The position numbers were made by a program, and so were the translations under genes. The notes under the pieces are model-generated. The model was not told the DNA's origin. It saw only the letters and a program-made list of their open reading frames with translations, and ran no database searches. Of a stretch of 64,000 nucleotides of DNA, positions 43,824 through 54,366 are shown piece by piece (position 1 is the stretch's first letter; each line of letters begins with the position of its first letter). Source of the stretch: Prochlorococcus sp. AG-402-L18 (GTDB taxonomy: Bacteria > Cyanobacteriota > Cyanobacteriia > PCC-6307 > Cyanobiaceae); contig QCIL01000002.1 in assembly GCA_003216725.1 (NCBI GenBank), positions 93,918-157,917 on the forward strand, given 5' to 3'.

Positions 43824-45548
43824 ATGAAAGAAACAAGTCCCAAATCAAATAATGGAACAATTTTGGATATAAATGAGTCTTTTAAAATTGAATTTGATCC
43901 TATCAGTGATGCGTTAGCAGCGATAAGGAATGGTGAATGCATAATTGTAGTAGATGATGAAAGAAGAGAAAATGAAGGAGATTTAATTTGTGCGGCTCAG
44001 TTTGCTACTCCTCAGCAAATTAATTTTATGGCTACTGAGGGACGTGGTCTTATATGCCTGGCCATGCAAGGTGAAAAACTTGACTCTTTAGATTTACCAT
44101 TAATGGTAGACAGAAATACAGATGAAAATCAAACAGCTTTTACTATATCTATTGATGCCGGACCTGAAAATAACGTTTCTACAGGAATTTCTGCCGAAGA
44201 CAGGGCTAAGACTATTCAAGTTGCTATTAACCCAAATACAAAACCTGAAGATTTAAGGAGGCCAGGTCATATTTTTCCATTAAGAGCTAAAAAAGGAGGA
44301 GTTCTAAAAAGGGCAGGTCATACCGAAGCAGCAGTTGATATTGCAGCAATGTCAGGCCTTTATCCCGCTGGAGTGATTTGTGAAATACAGAATCCCGACG
44401 GATCCATGTCACGTCTTCCACAACTTAAGGAGTATGCTAAACAGTGGGGAATGAAATTAATATCTATAGCTGATTTAATAAGCTATCGATTTCAAACTGA
44501 GAGATTTGTTTTTAGAAAATCCGATGCGGTTCTTCCAAGTATTTTTGGTAATTTCAAAGCCTATGGATACATTAATGAACTTGATGGTTCAGAACACGTT
44601 GCATTAGTTAAACAAAAATCATCAAAATTAAGCGAACCTGTATTAGTGAGAATGCATTCAGAATGCTTAACTGGTGATGCTTTTGGTTCATTACGTTGTG
44701 ATTGCAGACCTCAATTAGAGGCTGCTTTATCAAGGATAGAAAAGGAAGAAGAGGGTGTTGTTGTTTACTTAAGACAAGAAGGCAGAGGTATTGGTCTTAT
44801 AAATAAACTAAAAGCTTACAGCTTACAGGATGGAGGATTAGACACAGTTGAAGCTAATGAAAAATTAGGCTTTCCTGCAGATCTTAGAAATTATGGAGTT
44901 GGAGCGCAAATATTAACAGATCTTGGTATAAAAAAATTAAAATTACTAACAAATAATCCTAGAAAGATTGCTGGATTAGGCGGTTATGGAATAGAAGTTA
45001 TTGAGAGAGTTCCATTAGTTATTTGTCCTAATGATAATAATGCTGAATATTTGAGTGTTAAGAAAACAAAGCTTGGCCATATGATTGACGAAGATAATTC
45101 TAATTACAGGAATATCGATCCATTTATATCTATTTTTCTTGATGGAAATTATAAATCCATAGATCTAGTTCCAATAAGAAATAATGTAATAAATTTTTGT
45201 AATGATCAAAACATTAATATTAAACTGGAAAGTACACCAAGATTATTGGCTTTTTGGAATCGACCAAAATTAGTATGGCGAATATTACATGACCGTAATA
45301 GAACTAATTCAAACATTACTGATGAAGAAATAAAAAATATAGAATTATTTATTCAGTTTTTATACAAATACGATGAAAGTACAAAGATTGGAATTATTGT
45401 TTCTAGAAATATTGAACAGGCATTACATCCAAAAAGTAGTATCAAACTTATAAATACGAAATTTACTCTCAATAATGAAATTTTATATTCATCAACAAGA
45501 AAATTTAATCTAGATAAAGAGACATTTAGTATTGTTTTTGAAGACTAA
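43824..45548 (+). CDS. ribBA: Bifunctional riboflavin biosynthesis protein RibBA
   Basis: The protein has two enzymes. The DHBP synthase domain contains VVDDERRENEGDLICAAQFA and RRPGHIFPLRA with HTEAAVDI. The GTP cyclohydrolase II domain has VRMHSECLTGDAFGSLRCDC, where the cysteines bind zinc, and VYLRQEGRGIGL. Both feed riboflavin synthesis. A C-terminal extension of about 140 residues after the cyclohydrolase part is of unknown role but is common in cyanobacteria. ATG 43824 is preferred; a TTG four codons earlier (43812) is in frame. Confidence 0.95.
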   Translation: MKETSPKSNNGTILDINESFKIEFDPISDALAAIRNGECIIVVDDERRENEGDLICAAQFATPQQINFMATEGRGLICLAMQGEKLDSLDLPLMVDRNTDENQTAFTISIDAGPENNVSTGISAEDRAKTIQVAINPNTKPEDLRRPGHIFPLRAKKGGVLKRAGHTEAAVDIAAMSGLYPAGVICEIQNPDGSMSRLPQLKEYAKQWGMKLISIADLISYRFQTERFVFRKSDAVLPSIFGNFKAYGYINELDGSEHVALVKQKSSKLSEPVLVRMHSECLTGDAFGSLRCDCRPQLEAALSRIEKEEEGVVVYLRQEGRGIGLINKLKAYSLQDGGLDTVEANEKLGFPADLRNYGVGAQILTDLGIKKLKLLTNNPRKIAGLGGYGIEVIERVPLVICPNDNNAEYLSVKKTKLGHMIDEDNSNYRNIDPFISIFLDGNYKSIDLVPIRNNVINFCNDQNINIKLESTPRLLAFWNRPKLVWRILHDRNRTNSNITDEEIKNIELFIQFLYKYDESTKIGIIVSRNIEQALHPKSSIKLINTKFTLNNEILYSSTRKFNLDKETFSIVFED

Positions 45549-45553
45549 AATTA

Positions 45554-45991
45554 TTATTTTAAAGTTGCTTTAAATATTTTTGAACCGTTTTTAAGCTTTA
45601 GCACGACGTCCATATCATCTGTCTTTCCAAAAACAGTATGTACTCCATCTAGATGAGGTTGTGGTTCATAAACTATAAAAAATTGACTACCCCCTGTATC
45701 CTTTCCTGCATGAGCCATTGAAAGTGACCCTTTTAGATGTTTATTTGAATTGATTTCACACTTAATATTATATCCAGGACCACCAGTTCCAGGCATACCA
45801 GATGCTCCATCACGTGTATTTGGACAACCACCCTGAGCCATAAATCCAGGAATAACTCTGTGAAATGCTAGACCATCGTAAAATCCTTCACTTATCAACT
45901 TGGTGAAATTGTTAACGGTATTAGGCGCATCGTCTGAGAAAAAATCAATATTAATATTTCCAACTTCTGTTTCAAATAAAGCACTTTTCAT
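45554..45991 (-). CDS. ppiB: Cyclophilin-type peptidyl-prolyl isomerase
   Basis: This 145-residue cytosolic protein has the cyclophilin core: [52 protein letters not shown] and [11 protein letters not shown]. The catalytic Arg and Phe lie in FHRVIPGF. It speeds proline isomerisation during folding. No signal peptide is present. It is convergent with ribBA and lies downstream of the DUF3110 and dnaJ genes on the same strand. Confidence 0.95.
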   Translation of the reverse strand: MKSALFETEVGNINIDFFSDDAPNTVNNFTKLISEGFYDGLAFHRVIPGFMAQGGCPNTRDGASGMPGTGGPGYNIKCEINSNKHLKGSLSMAHAGKDTGGSQFFIVYEPQPHLDGVHTVFGKTDDMDVVLKLKNGSKIFKATLK

Positions 45992-46024
45992 TTTGTTTTT
46001 TTTTAATATTTATTACTTTAAACC

Positions 46025-46405
46025 TTATAGTAGCTTTTCAAGGTTTTTCTTAATGGAATTTAAATCAGTATTGCTTAATTTTTCGTCAGCTTTATTCCAA
46101 TCATCAATTTCAAGATTTTTTTGTGGAGGAGATATCAAAAGCCTATCTTCAGGAGTTTTTGGGACGAAATTTTTTTCTACAAGCTTACATTCATAATCTA
46201 ATTTTTTGCAGAAATTTCGAATGTCATCGATATTAATACATTCAACTGTAGGCATTGGAAAATCTTGAGCCTCTAAAAGTCCACAATATCTTGTTGCATC
46301 ATCTTTATTCTCGAACATAAGTACAATAGTTCTCCCTTTTAGTTCGATTGAGTGAATCCCTTCCTTATCTGTACCTGAGTTATAAAGTAAGACAAATATG
46401 TTCAT
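46025..46405 (-). CDS. DUF3110-family protein
   Basis: From ATG 46405 the protein has 126 residues: MNIFVLLYNSGTDKEGIHSI, then TIVLMFENKDDATRYCGLLE and AQDFPMPTVECINIDDIRNF. This is the cyanobacterial DUF3110 pattern. The frame extends 28 codons further upstream into the dnaJ end, but that part does not fit the family. The function is unknown. It sits between dnaJ and the cyclophilin gene, suggesting a shared transcript with folding factors. Confidence 0.8.
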   Translation of the reverse strand: MNIFVLLYNSGTDKEGIHSIELKGRTIVLMFENKDDATRYCGLLEAQDFPMPTVECINIDDIRNFCKKLDYECKLVEKNFVPKTPEDRLLISPPQKNLEIDDWNKADEKLSNTDLNSIKKNLEKLL

Positions 46406-46430
46406 AGCTTTTATTTTTATTTTATTTGAT

Positions 46431-47351
46431 TTAGGTATCAGATAGTGATAATTCTTGTAACCTTGTATATAAAGCAATTTCTTCATCATTAATATCCGCT
46501 GGAATTACAACCAGTATTTCTACATATTGATCCCCAATCTTATCTCCAGAAGCTAAACCTCTTCCTTTTAATCTAAGCATTCTTCCTGTAGATGATTTTG
46601 GTGGGACTTGAAGAGTTACATTTCCATCAAGAGTTGGGACTTCAACAGCACATCCAAGAAGAGCATCATGAGGGAATAATTCTAATTTATACAAAACTCG
46701 TAAACCATCAATTCTTAGTCCAGTGTCAGTTTGAACTTTTAATTGTAAATAGTGATCCTTTCCCCCTCTTGCTATATTTTCAAGCCTTAATCTCCATCCA
46801 TCTCCTGCAAATGGTGGCGTATCAACCTCTACAATTGTTTGATCTTCTAATTCTATTAAAATTGAAGCACCACTTAATGCTTCTTCAGGAGTTAATTCAA
46901 TAATAGTTTCAATATCCTGATGAAGTTTTACTGGAGGAGGTTCTTCTGGTGATCTTGTTGGATATTCGTAATTATCATTTATATTATTTTCAAAATTATC
47001 TTCGTAATTATCTTTATATTTTTCATCATTGTTATAAAATGTTGATTCATATTCATACCCGAATAATGAATTAAGATAATCTTTAAAATTTGGAAATCCA
47101 GTAGAGAAATTTATATTTGAATCATTATTAATATCATTATCATCTAAATTTTCTCTATTTTGGTCATCTCTTAGAAATTCATAAGCTTCATTAATTAATT
47201 TAAATCTATCCTCGGCATTTAAATCATTTTTATTTAAATCTGGATGCCATTTTCTAGCTTCTCTCCGAAAAGCCTTCTTAAGTTCTTTATCGTCAAATTT
47301 GTTAGATAAACCTAAAATTGACAAATAGTCTTTTTTAGAGGAAGTAGTCAT
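46431..47351 (-). CDS. dnaJ: DnaJ-type co-chaperone (no zinc finger)
   Basis: The J-domain is at the N terminus with HPD in KWHPDLNKND. An acidic Asn/Tyr-rich linker replaces the Gly/Phe region, and the substrate-binding C-terminal domains follow (GDGWRLRLENIARGGKDHYL, then DALLGCAVEVPTLDG). The zinc-finger cysteines are absent, so it is a class B (CbpA-like) protein. ATG 47351 overlaps the end of dnaK by 17 bases; an in-frame ATG at 47366 is an alternative. It is probably the dedicated partner of the adjacent dnaK. Confidence 0.92.
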   Translation of the reverse strand: MTTSSKKDYLSILGLSNKFDDKELKKAFRREARKWHPDLNKNDLNAEDRFKLINEAYEFLRDDQNRENLDDNDINNDSNINFSTGFPNFKDYLNSLFGYEYESTFYNNDEKYKDNYEDNFENNINDNYEYPTRSPEEPPPVKLHQDIETIIELTPEEALSGASILIELEDQTIVEVDTPPFAGDGWRLRLENIARGGKDHYLQLKVQTDTGLRIDGLRVLYKLELFPHDALLGCAVEVPTLDGNVTLQVPPKSSTGRMLRLKGRGLASGDKIGDQYVEILVVIPADINDEEIALYTRLQELSLSDT

Positions 47352-49332
47352 TGTCCCATGGATCATCGTCCCTAGAGTTACGATAACTCGAATTTCTATA
47401 ATTACTATTCATTTCATTATCCCATGGGTCTTCATCCCAGTAATCATCAGAAAATAATTCATCTTTTAATGATCCAAATGTATTTTTAATTCCTTGAAAT
47501 GGGTTATTATCATTTTTTTTCTCTGCTGCAAATCTTCTATTCAAACCAAAGAGTGCTTCTTGCAATGCACTAACAGATAACTCTAATTCCTGAGGATCGT
47601 CATCATCTATAAATTCTTCAACATCCTGAATAGCTAATTCTACTGCTCTTTGTTGACGCTCTGCTCCGTATGGACCAAATTCTAATGATGCATCTCTTAA
47701 TCTTCTCTCAGCTTGAGCTATTAAAGTGAGCGCATTATTTTTTCTATCAATTACAGATCTTTTCTTTCTATCTTCATTCGCTTTAGATTTTGCCTCAGAA
47801 ATAATTGAGTTTATTTCTTGCTCATTTAAATTAGAACCTCCAGATATACTTACAGTCTGCTTTCTTCCTGTAGTTTTATCTGTAGCACTAACTTCTAATA
47901 AACCATTTGCATCAATATCAAATGCAACTTGAACTTGTGGTATTCCACGAGGTGCAGGAGGTATTCCTGACAATCTAAATTTTCCGAGTGATTTATTTTC
48001 TGCTGCTAAAGGCCTCTCGCCTTGTCTTACTTGTACTACCACTGATGATTGATTAGACTCTGAGGTACTAAAGACATCTGATTGCCTAACGGGTATTGGT
48101 GTATTTCTAGGAATAAGAACTTTCATAAGCCCACCAATAGTCTCTAATCCTAAAGATAATGGTGTTACGTCATTTAGTAATAAATCTCGTAAATCTCCAC
48201 TTATAATTCCTGATTGAATTGCAGCGCCAATAGCAACTACTTCATCAGGATTTACTGACTGACAAGGTTCATTTGGCACAAGTGTTTTTACCAATTGTTG
48301 TACCATTGGAATCCTCGTACTGCCACCAACGAGAACTACCTCGTCTATCTCATCAGGTTCCCATCCAGAGTCATCCAATGCTATTTGTACAGGTTCTAAT
48401 AATCTATCTAGCAGATCTTGACATAATGATTCAAATAATTTCCTATTAATATCTTCTTCTATATGCAAAGGACCATCATCGTTAGTAGTTATAAAAGGTA
48501 AAGATATTTTTGTTTTTTGTAAACCTGACAATTCACATTTTGCTTTTTCTGCAGCTTCAGTTAATCTTTGAAGCGCTTGCCTATCTCGCCTTAAATCTAT
48601 CTTATGTTCAGCAAGAAATCTTTCCGCTAGCCAATCTACAATCTTCGAATCAAAATTATTACCGCCGAGTTGAGTATCTCCACATGTCGCTTTGACATCA
48701 AAAACACCATTAGAGATTTTCAATAGAGAAACATCGAAGGTGCCACCACCAAGATCAAAAACCAATACATTATTTGAAGAGCTTTTTTCAAAGCCATATG
48801 CTAATGCTGCTGCTGTTGGTTCGTTTAAAATTCTATCAACTTTAATTCCAGCTAATAATGCTGAATCCTTAGTAGCTTGTCTTTGAGACTCATTAAAGTA
48901 TGCAGGAACTGTAATAACAGCTGAATCAATCGTGTCTCCCAAGTATGTTTCTGCATCGTTAATTAGTTTGCGAATTAAAGAACTAATTAATTCCTCTGAA
49001 GCATACTCTCGCCCAGTATTTGGACTTAGAATTCTGACGCTGCCAGATTCATTTGATTTGACATTATAGGGAACTGAAATACTTATTTCATCAAGCTCAT
49101 CCCATTCTCTACCAATAAACCTCTTCAGATTATAAAAAGTATTTTTTGGATTTAAAACTAATTGTCTTCTAGCTTGATCTCCTATTACTATTTCTGAATC
49201 TTTAGTAAAGCCAACAATAGAAGGTGTAGTCCTTGTTCCCTCTGAATTTGCAATAACAATTGGGCGTCCAGCTTCTATTACACCAACAACGGAGTTTGTA
49301 GTACCTAAATCAATTCCAACTATTTGGCCCAT
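47335..49332 (-). CDS. dnaK: Hsp70 chaperone DnaK (paralogue with DPWD tail)
   Basis: This 665-residue Hsp70 has the ATPase domain ([58 protein letters not shown]) and the substrate domain ([14 protein letters not shown]). The C-terminal end is unusual. Instead of the EEVD-like end it has a short acidic region with two near-copies, DEDPWDNE and DDDPWDND, and ends YFL. Cyanobacteria carry several dnaK genes, and this one is paired with a zinc-less DnaJ. The tail may give partner or membrane specificity. Confidence 0.95.
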   Translation of the reverse strand: MGQIVGIDLGTTNSVVGVIEAGRPIVIANSEGTRTTPSIVGFTKDSEIVIGDQARRQLVLNPKNTFYNLKRFIGREWDELDEISISVPYNVKSNESGSVRILSPNTGREYASEELISSLIRKLINDAETYLGDTIDSAVITVPAYFNESQRQATKDSALLAGIKVDRILNEPTAAALAYGFEKSSSNNVLVFDLGGGTFDVSLLKISNGVFDVKATCGDTQLGGNNFDSKIVDWLAERFLAEHKIDLRRDRQALQRLTEAAEKAKCELSGLQKTKISLPFITTNDDGPLHIEEDINRKLFESLCQDLLDRLLEPVQIALDDSGWEPDEIDEVVLVGGSTRIPMVQQLVKTLVPNEPCQSVNPDEVVAIGAAIQSGIISGDLRDLLLNDVTPLSLGLETIGGLMKVLIPRNTPIPVRQSDVFSTSESNQSSVVVQVRQGERPLAAENKSLGKFRLSGIPPAPRGIPQVQVAFDIDANGLLEVSATDKTTGRKQTVSISGGSNLNEQEINSIISEAKSKANEDRKKRSVIDRKNNALTLIAQAERRLRDASLEFGPYGAERQQRAVELAIQDVEEFIDDDDPQELELSVSALQEALFGLNRRFAAEKKNDNNPFQGIKNTFGSLKDELFSDDYWDEDPWDNEMNSNYRNSSYRNSRDDDPWDNDYFL

Positions 49333-49530
49333 GTTTTTTAATGGTTATCTAAAACTTATCTTCAAGTAATGATTTAATCAATTTTTTTTAGTGAATATAT
49401 ATAAATAATAGTAAAAAATATTAGATTAAATTTAAATTTATCTAAAAAAAATTTAAAAAATTTATTTTCTTTTTAGTAAAGATGAAATACACCTTTTTTG
49501 TTAATATTAAGGATAAATATAAAAAATTTA

Positions 49531-49617
49531 CGGAGAGAGAGGGATTCGAACCCTCGATAAAGTTGCCCCTATACAGCATTTCCAGTGCTGCGCCTTCAAC
49601 CACTCGGCCACCTCTCC
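49531..49617 (-). tRNA. tRNA-Ser (anticodon GGA)
   Basis: The minus strand folds into an 87-nt class II tRNA. The acceptor is GGAGAGG with TCTCTCC and discriminator G. The D arm contains GCCGAGTGGTTGAAGGC, the anticodon stem-loop is CAGCA-CTGGAAA-TGCTG, a long variable arm follows, and the T arm is GAGGG-TTCGAAT-CCCTC. The anticodon GGA reads serine codons UCU and UCC. CCA is not encoded. Confidence 0.96.
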
Positions 49618-49666
49618 TCAGGATTCTATTTTAACCTTTTATCATCACATTTTAGAGGAAACTTAT

Positions 49667-50041
49667 TTGAAAAAGACTTTTACAGTCACGATTAAAAATA
49701 AGGAAACTGGAAAGGTCTACCAAGAGCAGGTTAATAGTGATGATTACATACTTAAGGAATTTGAAAAGAAAGGTTTCAAACTTGCATTTTCGTGTAGAAA
49801 TGGTTGCTGTACAAGTTGTGCAGTTAAAATTAAATCTGGTACCTTAGAACAACCTGAAGCCATGGGTGTATCTCAGGCTTTAAAAGACAAAGGCTATGCA
49901 CTTCTTTGTGTCGCTAAAGCAACTTCAGATCTTGAGGTAGAAACTACATATGAAGATGAAGTTTACGATTTACAATTTGGACAATATTTTGGGAGGGGAA
50001 AAACAAGAGTTGCGCCACCTTGGGAATTTGAGGAAGATTAA
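49667..50041 (+). CDS. Plant-type [2Fe-2S] ferredoxin, C-terminally extended
   Basis: This 124-residue ferredoxin carries the cluster ligands Cys43, Cys48, Cys51 and Cys81 (FSCRNGCCTSCAVKI and LLCVAKA), with an extra Cys47. The N-terminal 90 residues are the normal fold. An acidic tail of about 25 residues (FGQYFGRGKTRVAPPWEFEE) is added, unlike the short photosynthetic PetF. It probably serves a specialised electron transfer partner. The frame opens with TTG at 49667. The next gene, an IMPase-family phosphatase, follows by 5 bases. Confidence 0.92.
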   Translation: MKKTFTVTIKNKETGKVYQEQVNSDDYILKEFEKKGFKLAFSCRNGCCTSCAVKIKSGTLEQPEAMGVSQALKDKGYALLCVAKATSDLEVETTYEDEVYDLQFGQYFGRGKTRVAPPWEFEED

Positions 50042-50046
50042 CGATC

Positions 50047-50895
50047 ATGTTTGAATTAAGCGAAATAGAGGATCATGCAAATCAAGTAAACTTATCCAAT
50101 TTGTATGAAATAGCTAAGAAATCAGCACAAATTGGCAATGAAATTATAAAGGTTAATTATAATAAAATTCAGAAAATATCATCAAAGGGTAGGAAGGGTG
50201 ATCTAGTTACCAATGTAGATTTGGAAGTTGAAAATAAAATAAAAGAATATTTATTAGAAGAGACACCAAACATATCTATAAATGCAGAGGAATCAGGTAA
50301 ATTAACTAAATCATCGAATTTAACGTGGTGTATAGATCCTTTAGATGGTACAACAAATTATTCCCATGGATATCCTTTTTTTGGGACTTCTATTGGTCTT
50401 GTATATAAAAATAAACCAATTATAGGCGCTATATCAGTGCCTTATTTAAATGAACTATATTCAGCCTGTACAGGTTTAGGCTCATACTGCAATGATAGTG
50501 AAATTAAAGTATCGAATCCCTCTAATCTTTCTGAAAGTCTACTTGTAACTGGTTTCTCTTATGACAGATTTGAGACAGAGGATAATAATTATGCTGAATT
50601 TTGTTATTTAACACATAAAACTAGAGGTGTTAGAAGAGGAGGAGCAGCAGCAGTTGATCTAGCATTTGTTGCTGCAGGTAAGGTAGATGGATACTGGGAA
50701 AGAGGATTGGAAGTATGGGACCTAGCGGCCGGTGCTATTATTGTAAAAGAAGCTGGTGGTATTATTTCTGATTATCCATCAGGCGAATTTAATTTAAGTT
50801 CAGGAAGAATTTTAGCTTGTTCTCCCAGCCTTGAGAATGAATTAAAAAATGAACTAGATAATGTCTCTCCATTTAAAAAAAATCTCTATACCTAA
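50047..50895 (+). CDS. Inositol monophosphatase-family phosphatase
   Basis: This 282-residue metal-dependent phosphatase has motif I EESGKLT and DPLDGTTNYSHGYPFFGTSI, and motif II GLEVWDLAAGAIIVKEAGG. These supply the magnesium ligands of the IMPase fold. Candidate substrates include inositol, histidinol or related phosphates. The next gene is hisZ, 18 bases downstream, so a histidinol-phosphatase role is a tempting but unproven idea. Confidence 0.92.
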   Translation: MFELSEIEDHANQVNLSNLYEIAKKSAQIGNEIIKVNYNKIQKISSKGRKGDLVTNVDLEVENKIKEYLLEETPNISINAEESGKLTKSSNLTWCIDPLDGTTNYSHGYPFFGTSIGLVYKNKPIIGAISVPYLNELYSACTGLGSYCNDSEIKVSNPSNLSESLLVTGFSYDRFETEDNNYAEFCYLTHKTRGVRRGGAAAVDLAFVAAGKVDGYWERGLEVWDLAAGAIIVKEAGGIISDYPSGEFNLSSGRILACSPSLENELKNELDNVSPFKKNLYT

Positions 50896-50913
50896 AATTA
50901 GTTAAATATTAAA

Positions 50914-52062
50914 ATGACAGATATAAAGGAAATTAAATTAGTCGATGTAAAAAACAACTCAAATATCATAAATAATTTAAATAGTATTTATAAACTATGG
51001 GGATATGAAGAGGTTTCACCCTCATTTATAAATACTTTAGAGACCATAAAAGGCCGTGGCGTTATTGATGAAAATCAGGTTGTAGGAATAGTAAGTAATA
51101 ATTCATTATGTCTTAGGCCAGAAATGACAACATCAATTGTTAAATTGTCATCTACTAGATTAATAAATAAGAAAAGACCTATAAGATTATTCACCAATGG
51201 AATGGTCTTTGATAAAAAAAATAATAAAAACTCTATTAAGTTACAAGAGAAACTGCAGAGTGGAATTGAATTAATTGGATATGATACAAAATGCCCAGAA
51301 ATTGAAGTTATTAATATATTGTTTGATGCAATCGACAATATTAATTTGAAGGATGGTTGTGATTTATTTCTACTAGTCAGTACCACAAAAATAATGGACT
51401 TGATACTCAACAAATATAAGAATAATAATTTTGAAGAAATTAAGAAAAGTCTGGTTAATTTTGATCAAGATAATTTAACTAAATTAGGAATAGATGAAGA
51501 TGATAAATATATTCTTAAAGATCTTTTATTCACAAGAGGAGAGCCACTTGCGATATTAAAAAAATTAAAAACTATATATGGTACTAGTAAAACATTAGAT
51601 GACTTAAATTTTTTATTTGAAACATTATCAAAAATATCAAATAAATATGGTGTTAAATTACAACTTGATCCCACTTTTCAACCTCATTTGAATTTATATG
51701 AAGGAATAGTTTTTCAACTAATAGGGGATAATGGTAAAAATAAAAGCATCATCGCAAAAGGCGGAAGATATGACGAATTAGTAAGATCATTTAGTCCTAA
51801 TGAGAACATTTTTAATGGGATTGGATTTACAATTTCAGTTGACATTTTACGAAATTTAATTAAAGAAGAAAAGACTGAGAAAAAAAAGATTTTATTAATG
51901 TTTAAAGATTCTTATTTATTAGAAAAAGGAATGAATGAACAGAAAATACAACAGAAAAAAGGAAATATTGCAGTCTTATATTTAAATCCATGTGATGACT
52001 TGGCTAAAGCCAATCAAATTATGAAAGAAAATAATTGTAGTGAGATTTTGTGGGTTAAATAA
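50914..52062 (+). CDS. hisZ: ATP phosphoribosyltransferase regulatory subunit
   Basis: This 382-residue protein is a histidyl-tRNA synthetase-like paralogue: YKLWGYEEVSPSFINTLETI at the start, SLCLRPEMTTSIVKL in motif 2, and a C-terminal GGRYDELVRSF with GIGFTISVD. The anticodon-binding domain is missing, which separates HisZ from HisS. It works with short-form HisG in the first step of histidine synthesis. It lies directly after the IMPase-family gene. Confidence 0.9.
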   Translation: MTDIKEIKLVDVKNNSNIINNLNSIYKLWGYEEVSPSFINTLETIKGRGVIDENQVVGIVSNNSLCLRPEMTTSIVKLSSTRLINKKRPIRLFTNGMVFDKKNNKNSIKLQEKLQSGIELIGYDTKCPEIEVINILFDAIDNINLKDGCDLFLLVSTTKIMDLILNKYKNNNFEEIKKSLVNFDQDNLTKLGIDEDDKYILKDLLFTRGEPLAILKKLKTIYGTSKTLDDLNFLFETLSKISNKYGVKLQLDPTFQPHLNLYEGIVFQLIGDNGKNKSIIAKGGRYDELVRSFSPNENIFNGIGFTISVDILRNLIKEEKTEKKKILLMFKDSYLLEKGMNEQKIQQKKGNIAVLYLNPCDDLAKANQIMKENNCSEILWVK

Positions 52063-52180
52063 AACCAACTAAAAATTTATTTAAGATTTAAATTCATATG
52101 TTGTTCGGTCAATACTCCTAATTAAACTTGATTAACTAGTTTTTACGAAATAAGATTTAATATGTTTGATTTTTTTTTAA

Positions 52181-54085
52181 ATGGAAAAAGGCGAAATTCG
52201 TATTAATACCGAAAATATTTTCCCAATTATAAAGAAGGCAGTATATTCTGACCATGAAATCTTTTTAAGAGAACTTGTTAGTAATGGTGTTGACGCAATT
52301 AGTAAAAGAAGAATGGCCTCTATGGCAGGAGATTGCGAGAATAATGAGGAGGCTCAAGTAAAAATAACAATTAACCGTGAAAAAAATACGTTAACAATTT
52401 CCGATAATGGAATTGGAATGAATGATGAAGAAATTAAGAAGTACATTAACCAAGTAGCATTCTCTAGCGCAGAAGAATTCCTAACAAAATACAAAAAAGA
52501 TAATGATGAATTTATAGGTCATTTTGGATTAGGTTTTTATTCAAGTTTCATGGTTGCAGATAGAGTTGATATATTAACTAAATCAGCAATTGGAGAATCA
52601 AAAGCTTTCAAATGGTCTTGTGATGGATCTCCAAATTTTACGTTAGAGGAGTCAGAAAGAGAGACAATTGGTACAGATGTAATACTTCACCTACTTGACG
52701 AAGAAAAAGAGTTTATTGAGCCTGAAAGGATTAAATCATTAATAAAAAAATATTGTGATTTTATGCCAATAGATGTCTTACTAGAAGGTGAAACAATTAA
52801 TAAGAAAAATCCACCTTGGAGAAAACAACCTAGTGAATTAAAAGATGAAGATTATATTGAATTATATAAATATCTTTATCCTTTTCAGGGGGATCCACTG
52901 TTATGGATACACCTAAATACCGATTATCCATATGACATACAAGGAATATTGTATTTTCCTAAATTGTCTGGTAGAGCTGATTGGGAGAAGGGAGAGATTA
53001 AACTATTTTGTAATCAAGTATTCGTAAGCGATTCTATAAAAGAGATTGTCCCAAAATACCTTTTACCTCTAAGAGGAGTAATTGACTCTACTGATATACC
53101 TTTAAATGTTAGTAGAAGCGCATTACAAACAGATAGAAAAGTAAGATCTATATCATCATTTATTTCAAAAAAAATCGCTAATAAACTCAAGGATTTAATA
53201 AAAAATTCTCCAGAATTTTATGCAGAAATTTGGGATTCTATCTCTGCTTTTATTAAAATTGGAGCGATCGAGGATGATAAATTTGCTGAATTAGTAAATA
53301 ACAGTATAATTTTTGAAACAATAATAAATTCTGAGAAGGACGTCACTAAAGATATCGAAAATAAAACTCTTATTAAATCCAACGATAAATATTTCACGAC
53401 TCTCGCAAATTACAAAGAACGAAATAACTTAACTGATTCTAAAAAAATAATTTACTGTTCAGATTCGATTGCTCAGTCAAGCGCATTAAATATCTGCTTA
53501 TCTGATAACAAGGAAGTTATTAAATCAGATCCCTTAATTGATGCACAATTTCTTCCTTGGTTAGAAAGTAAAAACGAAGATTATCAGTTTCAAAGAGTTG
53601 ATTCAGAAATAAATGAACTTGAAGATAAAGATTCTAAAGAAATTGTAGATAAGGATGGCAAATCAAATACAGAAAATCTTAGAGATATTATTGTAAAAGC
53701 ACTAAACAACGAAAAAGTAACAGTTAAAGTTCAGTCACTTTCAAGTAAAGATGCACCACCAGCGATGATCTTGCTTCCAGAACAAATGAGAAGAATTAAT
53801 GATATGGGTGCTTACATGGAACAAAAGATGCCTGGCTTACCTGAATATCATGTGCTTTTAATTAACAAGGAACATCCTCTTATTGTTGGTCTTAATAAAA
53901 TTACAGGCAATAAAATAATTATTGATAAAAAAGACCCTGTAGAAAATCCATTGGCATCTAAAATTGCAAATCATGTTTACGATATGGCTAAACTATCTGT
54001 TGGTGGATTAGATCAAGAACAGATTATTAATTTACAAAATAATAACGCCGACTTAATTTCAGAATTGCTTAATTCAACAAATTGA
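52181..54085 (+). CDS. htpG: Hsp90 chaperone HtpG
   Basis: This 634-residue Hsp90 has the N-terminal GHKL ATPase with FLRELVSNGVDAISKRR, ISDNGIGMNDEEI and GHFGLGFYSSFMVADRV, and the middle domain with GVIDSTDIPLNVSRSALQ. It lacks the eukaryotic MEEVD tail, as expected for bacteria. In cyanobacteria it has been linked to heat and high-light tolerance. It has its own upstream region of about 118 bases with no other gene. Confidence 0.98.
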   Translation: MEKGEIRINTENIFPIIKKAVYSDHEIFLRELVSNGVDAISKRRMASMAGDCENNEEAQVKITINREKNTLTISDNGIGMNDEEIKKYINQVAFSSAEEFLTKYKKDNDEFIGHFGLGFYSSFMVADRVDILTKSAIGESKAFKWSCDGSPNFTLEESERETIGTDVILHLLDEEKEFIEPERIKSLIKKYCDFMPIDVLLEGETINKKNPPWRKQPSELKDEDYIELYKYLYPFQGDPLLWIHLNTDYPYDIQGILYFPKLSGRADWEKGEIKLFCNQVFVSDSIKEIVPKYLLPLRGVIDSTDIPLNVSRSALQTDRKVRSISSFISKKIANKLKDLIKNSPEFYAEIWDSISAFIKIGAIEDDKFAELVNNSIIFETIINSEKDVTKDIENKTLIKSNDKYFTTLANYKERNNLTDSKKIIYCSDSIAQSSALNICLSDNKEVIKSDPLIDAQFLPWLESKNEDYQFQRVDSEINELEDKDSKEIVDKDGKSNTENLRDIIVKALNNEKVTVKVQSLSSKDAPPAMILLPEQMRRINDMGAYMEQKMPGLPEYHVLLINKEHPLIVGLNKITGNKIIIDKKDPVENPLASKIANHVYDMAKLSVGGLDQEQIINLQNNNADLISELLNSTN

Positions 54086-54124
54086 GTCGTGTGTTAGAAT
54101 TTTTAAAGATATAACTCAAAAAAT

Positions 54125-54361
54125 ATGTCAAGAGTATGCGAACTGACTGGAGCAAAAGCTAATAATGGGATGGCAGTAAGTCACTCACATATTCGTACAA
54201 AAAAATTGCAACAAGTTAATCTCCAAAAAAGGAGACTATGGTGGGAAGAAGGGAAAAAATGGGTAAATATAAAGATTAGTACCAAAGCACTAAAATCTAT
54301 ACAAAAAGTTGGATTAGATAAATTTGCTAAATCAAATGGAGTTGATTTAAAGAAATTCTAA
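54125..54361 (+). CDS. rpmB: 50S ribosomal protein L28
   Basis: This 78-residue basic protein shows [39 protein letters not shown] and a C-terminal [17 protein letters not shown], all typical of L28. It is part of the large subunit. The PrxQ gene follows within six bases, forming a short operon. Confidence 0.98.
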   Translation: MSRVCELTGAKANNGMAVSHSHIRTKKLQQVNLQKRRLWWEEGKKWVNIKISTKALKSIQKVGLDKFAKSNGVDLKKF

Positions 54362-54366
54362 ATTTG

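Noticed and set aside
49491..49640. Plus-strand frame reading through the tRNA-Ser gene
   Set aside because: It is antisense to a clear tRNA, so it is almost certainly spurious.
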